Source of the DNA: Drosophila miranda
Taxonomy: Eukaryota; Arthropoda; Insecta; Diptera; Drosophilidae
Length of the DNA: 64,000 nt
NCBI RefSeq assembly: GCF_003369915.1
Contig: NW_022881603.1
Location: 21,759,515-21,823,514, forward strand
Reading direction: 5' to 3'
The notes below the pieces were generated by a model, which was given only the letters and a program-made list of their open reading frames with translations, did no database searches and was not told the origin of the DNA. The position numbers were made by a program, and so were the translations under genes. Positions 11,484-20,319 of the stretch are shown one piece after another. Position 1 is the stretch's first letter, and the number at the start of each line of letters is the position of its first letter.

Positions 11484-11555
11484 GTCAGTATATTTACGGA
11501 ATATCTTGCAAATGAGATGGTATATTTTGGTATATTTCTGAGGGTCGTCACAATT
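11484..11555 (+). promoter_or_regulatory. Housekeeping core promoter motifs upstream of Shark
   Basis: GTCAGTATATTT at 11484 fits Ohler motif 6 (KTYRGTATWTTT). Two looser GGTATATTT repeats follow at 11519-11537, then CTGAGGGTC and a weak motif-1-like GTCACAATT at about 11548. The order and spacing match the LIPT1 and clu promoters (17037-17127 and 41551-41647, both on the opposite strand). The Shark ATG is ~80 bp downstream. Confidence 0.65.
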
Positions 11556-11632
11556 CATGAACAAAAATGAAATGAAAACAGATTTTCTAATCTGTTTAAT
11601 CTAAAAAGGGATACCAATTAGATGGCCATACA

Positions 11633-14600
11633 ATGAGTCGCGATGATCACATGAAATGGTTTCACGCAAATTTATCTCGCGAGGCAGCTGACGATCTGTT
11701 GAGACAAGGCAAGTAGAGATACAAAAATTTGTGTGTTTCAGAGTCCGAAAAGAGGGACGTGGGCGTGGTGAATGAAGCCTAATGAATGGTAATTTCAATT
11801 GATTGTCCCCCACGCACGGCAGGTTACGAGGATGGTACATTTCTGGTGAGGGAGAGCAGCACAGCAGCTGGCGATTTTGTGCTGAGCATACTCTGCCAGG
11901 AGGAGGTGTGCCATTATCAGGTGCGACGCCATGGGGAGGATGCCTTCTTCTCCATCGACGATGAGATGCAGACAAAGATACTCCACGGGCTGGAGACTTT
12001 GGTGGACTACTATCAGCAGGGGGCGAATGGTCTGCCCACGAAGCTGACGGTTCCGCTGATTCGTGATCCGCCGCCGCACAACACACGCAGGCATGACCAA
12101 TCTACTGCACCGTGCCACCAGCAAGAACGAGAGCAAAGTGGTCTTTAAGCTGCTCAAGTGTGGCTACCGCAACTTCGATGCCAAGAATCAGCATGGACAG
12201 ACGGCCCTCCATCTGGCTGCGCTGCACTGTGATGAGGACATCCTGAAACTGTTGCTGGACGCGAAAGTACAGGTCAATAGCTCAGACTCCTTCGGATGCC
12301 AGCCGTTGCATGTGAGTGTTTGAACTTGGTATTGATCTTGAGGTGATTTGGCTGCTAATACTTGCTTCTATCCCAGTTTCATACGTACCCTGATCTCTGC
12401 CCAGGCCAATGTCCAGGGCAGAAACATAGAGAACGGATTCGTACCGCTGCACGAGGCAGCCAAGCACGGCAATCTGGAGGCTGTCCGGGAAGTGTTGCTG
12501 GCCGAAGCTCCCCTGCTGCCGCGCACCAGATCTGGCGAGTTTCCCTTCGATCTGGCCAAAGAAGCGGGACAATCAACCGTCGAGCAATTTCTGCTCAACT
12601 ACAAGCTGCCGCCTGCAAGCACCACCAGAGAGCAGTGGTATCATGGCACGCAGACGAGAGATGAGGCCGTGGCCATACTTACGCAATATGCCAAGGAACT
12701 GTTGGCCAAGCAGCCGGGTGTCGACACCTCTGGCTGTTTCCTTGTGCGCTATTCCGAGTCCCCGGCGGCGTCTGGCTTGGTATTGACCCTTCTCAGCGAT
12801 CAGGTGGTGAAAAACTTTCGCATATCGCAGGCTTATCTCTACACGAACGGTGTCAAAGTGCAGTCTGATGAGGTGAGTGATGATATCCAGCAATTTATTG
12901 AACAAAATTCCAAACCCAAACACTGCCTTCCAGCCGAAATTCGTGTTCATCGATGACGGTCCCTACTGGCCCAGCCTGGAGCATCTGATACGCTTCATAC
13001 GCTTCTCGTATGGCCTGCCGGTTAGCCTTAAGTATGCCGTGCCGCCCAAGCCGAAGCCGGAGGTTCCCTCATTTGCAACCATACCACGTTCTACCGTGAA
13101 GCACAGGACGACGCCACCAGTGACGCCGCCTACTCCTTCGACCAATCAGCATGTCCCCGCCTTGTCCATCGCGAAGAAGAAGCAAAAGGAGAACAGCAGC
13201 TCCGTGTTCAACACTCTGCGCCTGACGAGCCCCAGAAAGGCTCTGTTCGACATGAACAGCCTGCGCAAGAGCAAATCCAAGAACAAACGATCCGAGTCCG
13301 AGAGCAGTGTAAGCGGATCGCTGGCCAAGACGGAGCGGGAGCAGGAACTCCAGGCAGCTGCTCCAATGCTCAAAAGTCTATCGTTCTCGACGGAGTTTTC
13401 CAACTTCAATGTGGATGCAGGTGGAACAGGAGCAGCAGCCGATGAAGAGCTGTACAATGTCCCCAGGAACAATACGCCAATTGAGGTTGACTTGCCTCCA
13501 ATTGCCCAAAAGACTGAAGCAGAAGTTGAGTATTTCACCAAGAGCGATGTCGCCATTGAGCGGGAGCGTGCCGGCCAGTGGAACGTCACTGGGTATCAGC
13601 ATACCGTTGATGTGGTCTGGATGTTGGATCAACCGATCAAGACCCTACCACCGGCGGCGACGGGCCTCAATTCCCTCATCTCTACCGGCTCCACTGAGAG
13701 CGAAATGGCTGGCTACCTGCAACGGAAGTGCAGCGAAACTCCAACCACGCCCACTTCAGCCGCTTTGGAGGCGGCAAAGCTGACATATTTCATCGACAAA
13801 GAGAATCTACTGGTGGAGAATGAAATCGGACACGGGGAATTCGGCTCTGTGCACCGGGGCTGGCTAGTGAAGAAAAGCGGTGAGGGCGGCGGTTCCATGG
13901 AGTCGTCCCGCCAGGAGGTGGCCATCAAAATGCTGTGCGATGAGCACAGCAACAAACAGGAGTTTCTGCGCGAAGCCTCTGTGATGATGCGCCTGGAGCA
14001 CAACTGTATTGTGCGTCTCATTGGCATATCGAAGAGGGATACGCTGATGATGGTTCAGGAGCTGGCTCCCCTGGGCTCCATGCTCCAGTACATACTCGAT
14101 CACAGCGCAGAGATCACGGCCAACACAGAGCTGAAGCTGTGGGCATCTCAGATTGCTTGCGGTATGTGCAAAGTCTCGACAAGGTCGTAGGACAGTTCTC
14201 AGTTCAACTCTCTTTCCAGGCATGCATTATCTGGAATCTCAGCATTTTGTACACCGTGATCTTGCTGCCAGGAATATTCTTCTGACCGCTCGCCAGCAGG
14301 CGAAGATCAGTGACTTTGGAATGTCGCGCTCCCTGAGGCCCGGCAGCACTGAGTACCAGTTCACACAGGGGGTTCGGTGGCCGATACGTTGGTACGCCCC
14401 GGAGAGCTTCAATCTGGGCGTCTTCTCGCATGCCAGTGACGTGTGGTCGCTCGGCGTGACCATCTGGGAGATGTTTGCTTTGGGAGCACCTCCCTATGGC
14501 GAGATCTCTAATGTGGATGCCATCAAGCTGGTGGACAGTGGAGAGCGTTTGCCCCAGCCCGATCTCTGCCCTGCCTATATCTATGCAGCAATGCTAAGCT

Positions 14601-14740
14601 GCTGGAAGGAGCATCTCAAGGACCGACCACCCTTTGCCTATCTAATGGAGTTCTTCACCCGCGATCCCGACTACCATGATCGCATGATACGCTTCGAGAA
14701 AGATGTCCACACCTGGGATTACACGGACACGGGCTTTTAG
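11633..14740 (+). pseudogene. Shark: Shark, SH2-ankyrin-repeat tyrosine kinase, frameshifted copy
   Basis: Cytoplasmic tyrosine kinase with the order SH2, ankyrin repeats, SH2, linker, kinase; Shark signals downstream of the engulfment receptor Draper. Exons: 11633-11708, 11823-12311, 12377-12872, 12934-14161, 14220-14740. Seen: first SH2 FLVRES (~11850), ankyrin TALHLAA (~12200) and PLHEAAKHG (~12450), second SH2 FLVRYSES (~12740), kinase GHGEFGSV, VAIK, HRDLAARN, DFG and a WYAPES activation-loop end. Intron 1 has a GC donor. Two breaks: near 12092 the frame changes mid-exon, consistent with a 5-bp loss. At the start of exon 3 about 26 bp that I recall from the family (the YAARSK segment) are missing. 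Together they leave the kinase out of frame with the first SH2. Very probably non-functional. Confidence 0.88.
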
Positions 14741-15011
14741 GTATTTATATGAGTTGCTGTTTGTAGCAATTAAATTATCGGTTGACAGTGTCCTCCCTGA
14801 TGCTTGTTCTTGCTGGGGTTTTTAAACATTTATATAGAAACAATTTATTGCAGTTCTTTGTATACAAAACGTGGATAACAAAAGTTAGTTGTATATTAGT
14901 TGTAAACTAGGTTAGTAATATGGTTTCGTGGATATACTACATCTATGTTAGGCGGATTAGTTGGACTAAGTAATGGTTTGTTTGTTTTTTGTTTTGCTAA
15001 GAAAGCTTCAA
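14741..15011. other. Convergent 3' flanks of Shark and LIPT1
   Basis: 271 bp between the stop codons of two convergent genes. It is AT-rich with several candidate polyadenylation signals (AATTAAA near 14768 for Shark). No further gene is seen. Confidence 0.6.
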
Positions 15012-16423
15012 TCATCCGGAGCCGTTCATTGCCTGCTGGACATTCGATGCAGTCACGAGCTTCAGGGCGCCCATAATGCCAGTCAAGTTCTGCTCGTTGT
15101 AGGCCTTGCCCTGGAGGGGAGTAACCACGGGGACAGTCTCCTCGCTGTGCGGCAGCTTAATGCCGATTTCTTTCATCAAGCCCTGGGCGGAATTGTACAA
15201 TTAGAAAGGGGGATATAGGTTAACAAAGTATTGCACTCACGGCCTCCACTTCTACGGTCAGCTTGAGCTTCATGCCCTGTTCGTCGCCCTTCAGTTCGAG
15301 TTCCTTTTCGACGGTGAACTTCGGTGTCTTTCCAATGACCCAATCCCAAGAGCTATAGTTGGACCGCAGCTCTTCGATGCCAGGGAACCATTTCTCTGTG
15401 GGATTGATCAGCTGGAAGCCGCGTTGCTGCATTGTCTGTGCGCTTCCGCCATCCTCCAAAGTTGTGGCCACCGTCCTAAGATATTCGTATCCGACCGCGG
15501 AGAGCAGCTGCGAGAAATTCACATTGGGATTCACATCCACCAGATTGCGTATGGGAGAAGGCACTGAGGCTGTGGCACGACTGATGTAGTTGGCTGGCTC
15601 CTTGACCAGAGATTCCCCCAGATGCAGCTTGTTGGCGCTGGCCAGAATGGTGCAGTGGTGATAGGAGTTTGGGCGTCCCAGCTTGGCGGCTGTTCCAGAA
15701 ATATGTAAGCGGGCAAAAGAGTATTAATATATACGGGTATCAATATACGGGTACAGCCGTACGTAGAGGTAGTGTGCTGAAGCTCAGCTTCCCCCTTCTT
15801 ACCTTCTTGTTCCTTATCACGAAGTCGTCACGCTCATTGATCTCCGCCTTGATGGCCCACTCGCGGAACAACGCTCTTGTTACGATATTCAAATTGTACT
15901 TGCGATCATACCGCTCTCTAGGAGTGAAGAAGGTGCAATTGAGATTGCCACGATCGTGGTAAACAGCACCGCCCCCGCTGTTGCGACGGGCCAGGGTGAT
16001 GCCACGCTCCACTAGCTTGGATACGTTCGCTTCGGTAAACGGATTCTGGTGACGGCCAATGACCACACACGGATCGTTGGCCCACAGCAGTAGGACGTGA
16101 TGGTGGCCAAAGTCAAAGTTCTTGTCCAGCCAGTCCTCCAGGGCCAGGTTGGTGAAAATGTCATTCGACTGTGAGATGAAGACCGATTTCTTTATCTCGG
16201 CATCGGGCACAGCTGGTGGGGCTTGGCGGTGCTTTTGGTTCCAGATGCCAACAGCAGACGCAGCTGGCTCGAATTGCGACGCAAGAGCAAGCCCATTGTG
16301 GCTGACTTTCGGGCTGTTTTCACGAGGAAGTTGAAAACTGCTTCGGTTGCCAAGCAGGGTGCCGAGCGGGTTGCAAGCAGCGAAGTGCACTTGTATCCAA
16401 AACAAGGTCAAAGATGTCGGCAA
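15012..16423 (-). pseudogene. LIPT1: Lipoyltransferase 1-like (LIPT1), splice-acceptor-defective copy
   Basis: Mitochondrial lipoyl(amido)transferase of the LplA fold that attaches lipoate to E2 subunits such as those of pyruvate and 2-oxoglutarate dehydrogenase. Exons on the minus strand: 16423-15803, 15702-15241, 15182-15012, together about 417 codons. Seen in exon 1: NIFTNLALEDWL, VVIGRHQNPF and the lipoate-loop RRNSGGGAVYHD. Exon 2 opens with ISGTAAKLGR and YHHCT, family landmarks. Two defects: the bases before exon 2 (15704-15703) read AT where AG is required after a good pyrimidine tract, and no ATG exists in the exon 1 frame (a TTG is at 16423, and the frame is closed upstream near 16465). 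An unseen 5' exon could supply the ATG. The acceptor loss looks disabling. Confidence 0.85.
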
Positions 16424-16586
16424 AAGCTCGTAGAGTTTTAATTGTATTTTCTATTTTTGTTGTTCTGTTGTTGTTTCTGTTTTTCTTTGTGCGGTTAGGT
16501 TGAATTTTGATTGAATTTACTATCTACTTTAGCTAATATTGTCGGTTTATATTCGTTTGGTTGATTGCTTTGGTCTTAGGTGGACT

Positions 16587-16781
16587 TTAGACTGTTGTTG
16601 CTCTGGGCTCGCTCGCCTTGCCTGTGTTTGCAGCAACCGAACTGGCGGAGATCAGGTACTCGTGCAGAGCGGGGGTCTGGTGCAGCCACTTGAAGGTTTG
16701 ATGGAGACCACAGACACGCTTTCGGAGACCCAGGCAGTCCTTGTTGCAGCAGTTCTCTTGCATACTACGCTTCACACCCAT
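16587..16781 (-). CDS. 64-residue small ORF in the LIPT1 5' region
   Basis: A short frame starting ATG at 16781 with strongly coding-like codon choice (CTG, AAG, CAC, CAG, ACC, TTC) that contrasts with the AT-rich flanks. The product is basic and contains CCNKDC, a further Cys-Gly-Leu-His, then KWLHQTPALHEYL and a Ser/Ala-rich end. The spacing of Cys residues could suit a small metal-binding or mitochondrial protein, but I do not recognise it. It lies on the same strand 163 bp upstream of the LIPT1 frame and downstream of the same promoter, so a dicistronic transcript is plausible. Confidence 0.55.
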   Translation of the reverse strand: MGVKRSMQENCCNKDCLGLRKRVCGLHQTFKWLHQTPALHEYLISASSVAANTGKASEPRATTV

Positions 16782-17036
16782 CCAAAAAAAATCAAATCCA
16801 AAACAATCAGAATTTGGGGCCAGAAAAGACGTTCTTTTCTTGGCAGTCGCAGAAGTTCTTTGGGTTTTCCTTCCACTAGATACTTCGAAACAACAAAGTA
16901 TTTTTCTGCTGAATTGGAAATTTTCCACTCTTTGTAGGCGACGGTCAACGGAACGCGGGGCGGGGGAAAATGAGCGGGGGGCAAAACAAACAATTGGCTG
17001 GCGCGGCAACGTCTTCTTCACGGGAAAAAGCTAATG

Positions 17037-17127
17037 CAGTGTGACCGCGGACTTGTCGATCTTGTCTATGGTCTGACCCTCAGAAATAAACGTCACAAAA
17101 TTCGAAATATACTGTAAATATACTGAC
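17037..17127 (-). promoter_or_regulatory. Motif 1 / motif 6 core promoter for LIPT1 and the small ORF
   Basis: On the minus strand, motif 6 (GTCAGTATATTT at 17127-17116, and a second ACAGTATATTT) is followed by CTGAGGGTC and by GGTCACACTG (17046-17037), a perfect Ohler motif 1 / M1BP site. Transcription would start near 17030 and run into the small ORF and LIPT1. Confidence 0.75.
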
Positions 17128-17270
17128 GAATTATTTGTATTCAAGTTCCATTATATTCCCCGTTTTTGATATTCGGTTGAATATTACTAGATAATTAGGA
17201 CCCTCAGCTCTCAACTCATAAATCTATCCGATTGTTAAATCAATTTCCTACAAGACTGGTCAATTGGAAG
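17037..17270 (-). repeat. Dispersed promoter-bearing repeat, copy A
   Basis: About 230 bp shared with 41551-41790, including motif 1, the CCTCAGAAATA block, motif 6, then CCCCGTTTTTGATATTC and GAATATTACTAG and a tail resembling ATCCGATTAGTGAATAAATT. A partial third copy of the tail is at 52292-52400. Confidence 0.65.
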
Positions 17271-18172
17271 CTCTCGTCTTTATTGGTTTGTTTCTAAAAT
17301 AAGTTCTAAGCAAAAGCGGTTCAACAAAAATTTCCACTTAATTAATTTCTTTACATGGTAACTATACGTTAACTACACATTTTCTTCATATTAACTACAT
17401 TTGTATGTAATTACCAAAAGGTAAAGTTTATGGGGGCGACAGTCTTAGCGCCGTTATCCACTTTTTGACATTGATTTTTAAGGCAAACGATCAGTAATTC
17501 AATGCTTTTCTATTCGATGTGGCCTAGGACATGGCTTTAAATAGCAATTCTACACGATTTCTACCTTGGTGCATTGGACAAGAGGGTGAGTCCATAACGC
17601 GTCTTAAAGCGTGTTATAAAAAACCATAAAACTTGCACGGTTTGTGAGCTAGACATGGTGGCAAGAAAATCAGAGCAAGACCGCGAATTTGTCGATATAA
17701 AATTACTGTATAAAGTCTAACAAGGATATTGTAGATGGGCGCCGTATAATTGTCTACTACCAGAAGCCGCTGTTATGCCAATGCAGCCCCTCAGAGCCGA
17801 AGTCTTGGACATTTTGTTGGCATAGTTGAAGATTGCTGAAGGAATCTTTCAGACTTGGCGAAGATCACATCGTTCAATTCCATGTCCTGCAGGCACGTCG
17901 ACTACACCAGGATCTTGACAGCTGAGGAATGAGAAGACCGCACTCGTCTAGCTCAGCAAAGTTCTGGGACAGACGGGTGAGCAGGCATTGTTTTATTATA
18001 TGACTGTGACTATATTTTCTTCCTCAAGAATTTAGTAGAAGGTTTAAGATAACTATTTTTTTACTCCAAAGATGAGACACTTTGTTGACTCAATCAGCTC
18101 CTACATTATCTGGTGATTCAAGACAAGTTTATTTTATAAATAAGACATTTTCTCCAAACCCGCGTTGCAGTT
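17271..18172. other. Intergenic sequence between the LIPT1 promoter and the KGD4-like gene
   Basis: AT-rich 17271-17460, then mixed sequence 17460-18010 without a long open frame or a recognisable domain. Some phrases around 17770-17960 have coding-like composition but no continuous frame. They may be an old gene fragment. I cannot assign it. Confidence 0.45.
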
Positions 18173-18507
18173 TTAGTTTGGTATGCCGCCGTTGTTGATG
18201 TACTCCGCTTCGAGTGGGTCTATGGGTTTGCGTGCAAAGCGTGCCGGCAGCTCCCAATCCTCTATGGCAGGACCTCCAGCCAGCTGGAAAAATAGCAAAT
18301 TAGTGTGATCCAATGTTTTTATACTACAACACAGTTGGTTTTCTAGTAAATGGGCTTAAAAAGTTAACCTTTTTGCCTGCTGCTGGCTTTTGAACTTGCC
18401 TGCTTATTTGCAGTCTGTGCACCGGCCACGGCCGCACCCAATCGTCCTTTGCGGAACTGTATGAGCGGCACACGCTTGGCCAAACCAATAACCGTGGGAC
18501 GAACCAT
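18173..18507 (-). CDS. KGD4/MRPS36-like small mitochondrial protein (2-oxoglutarate dehydrogenase subunit)
   Basis: Two exons, 18507-18400 and 18283-18173, give a 72-residue protein. The N-terminal part has a basic stretch and VPLIQFRKGR, like the T/PLIKF motif of the YMR-31/MRPS36 family. The C-terminal part has PARFARKPI and ends EYINNGGIPN, matching the family's E-(F/Y)-I-x-x-GG end. In that family the protein tethers E3 to the 2-oxoglutarate dehydrogenase complex in the mitochondrial matrix. The 116-bp intron has a GC donor in the consensus CAG/GCAAGT and a normal AG acceptor. Only this choice keeps the frame. A LINE begins ~90 bp upstream of the ATG and has probably cut the gene off from its promoter. 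Assignment is by short motifs, so moderate confidence. Confidence 0.65.
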
Positions 18508-18797
18508 TTCTCTATGGGAAAATTTTGTATATTTAGCAAAAGTTTGAGAAAAAAGTTAGTATGGCTGTTCCAGTTTTGCGGAAGGAAAAAATTAACCTAT
18601 TTCAAGACGTTCGCTGATAGTTTTAATCAAAAAGACATTTTCCGAAGCTTCTGGGGGCGCCTCACACGCCTACGAAGACGACGCGAAGAAATTCCCAAAG
18701 CTTCATCAATTAAGTCGAAAAACCTGCAATTTACTGCATGGCGTTCCGGAATAACTCTTAAAACGGCTCTTGGAACTCCGTCTGGACCCTGAGAAGC

Positions 18798-20319
18798 ATG
18801 GCAAGCATAGGAAAGACAAGGATGGCCACGGAGAAGGCGACGGGAGTTAAAATTCGCATGGAAACGCTGAAAAAAAGGGATGGAGAAGCTAAATCCGCCA
18901 TGCGGGTAGGAGTAAAGATGGCGGCAAAAACGGCTCCGCAGCTTTTGGCTTCTAAACTGCTGTGCAAGAAACCAAACTTGTCGACGAACGTGTCGACAAA
19001 CATGTCCACGAACACGACAACAAGCATGACATCAAACATTTCTACGACGAAAGAGAGAGAGAAGACTGACGCGGTTTGTGTGGCTTCCGTGAGTACGAAA
19101 AACGGAAGTAACCGCAAAATCATCGTTAACAAGTATTATGAGGGGCATAAAGGCCCATACATTGTTTGTATCGACAAAATGAGTGCGAATAATGCCAGAA
19201 TTGCTATAAACCAGTTTGATCTATCCGATCTGCTGCTGAAACAGGGCTTTAGCGATATCGAGGAGGTTGCTAGAATGGGCTATGGCAGGTGCAAGATTGT
19301 GTGCGGGTCGGCGGAGTGTGCAAACGGGCTAGTGGAAAACAGTGTTTTCGCTGCTCAAGGGTACTCAACCCGAATCTTTAGGCACTTCGTCCAAAAAGCA
19401 GGGTTAATTTTTGGGATCCCCGGGCACTACTCGGAGGAACAGCTAGCGGAGCTTGTAACCTCGGATATCCCCATTGAGGAGATAGTTCGGATTACGCGAA
19501 GGGATAGAGCATCGGGGGAACGTGTACCTACTGGCAGGGTGAAACTCTGGTTCAGAGGAGAGCAGTTACCAACCAAAATCAATTTTCTATATTCTAAAGT
19601 AGAAGTGAAACCTTTTGTTCAGCTTATTCAATGTTTCAGGTGTTTTAGGTTTGGCCATCTGGCGCAACATTGCAAGAGTGGAGCGAAATGTTTCAAATGC
19701 GGACAAGATCACAGCAAAGATATTATCTGCTCATGGCTGGTCTGTGCTAACTGCAAGGGGGAACATGCTGCCACCCACTCGCAGTGTGAGGCCAGGAAAA
19801 AAGCGTACGCCATTCAAAAGTGTATGACACTGGAAAACCTAACTAGAGCTGAGATCAAGGCTAGATATCCGATCCTTTTTGATAGAACTTCCCCCAACCT
19901 AAGGGATCAAGGGGAATTTCCTAGACCCAGTTGGGTCCGCCAGGGAAATTCATTCTGTCACCTCTTTCGCAGAAGCGACCAAATCCAATAGGGTTGCCGC
20001 CCGGAACGCAGAGGCGGCCAAGGCAGCAGCCAACATGGCAGAGTGGAAGAACTCAATAAACTCAGACTGCGTCCAAATGAGCGAGAAATTTGTTAGATCT
20101 TCATCCGTGGCATCCTTTCTGGCCCAGGATAAGCTAAACGGACTAGGAGGCAAACTCACAGCGTTCCTGATTGATCCAAACAACATCATTAAAGGGGATT
20201 CTTTAGCGAATAAATTTATTAAGGAAATTAGAGAATTTGTCAATGCTTCCAACGCAGAACTAGATAGGCGTCAGATTGCCCAAGGGATGGCAGTTGGTTC
20301 TCAAAACATCCAACAATGA
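18798..20319 (+). pseudogene. LINE ORF1 (gag-like, CCHC zinc knuckles), one frameshift
   Basis: The frame from ATG 18798 reaches 19991. The same protein then continues in another frame to 20319, so there is a single frame change near 19940. Seen: a Thr/Ser-rich N-terminal segment, a conserved middle region, then CFRCFRFGHLAQHC and CFKCGQDHSKDIIC knuckles near 19640-19730 and a third partial one, CANCKGEHAATHSQC. The product would coat the LINE RNA. Its stop overlaps the ORF2 start (ATGA at 20316), typical of I-like elements. Confidence 0.82.

Noticed and set aside
13146-13589. 147-codon minus-strand frame in Shark exon 4
   Set aside because: Antisense shadow of the Shark linker region.
16792-17021. 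Upstream extension of the small ORF to a start near 17021
   Set aside because: The extension has AT-rich, non-coding codon choice; the coding-like part begins at the ATG at 16781.
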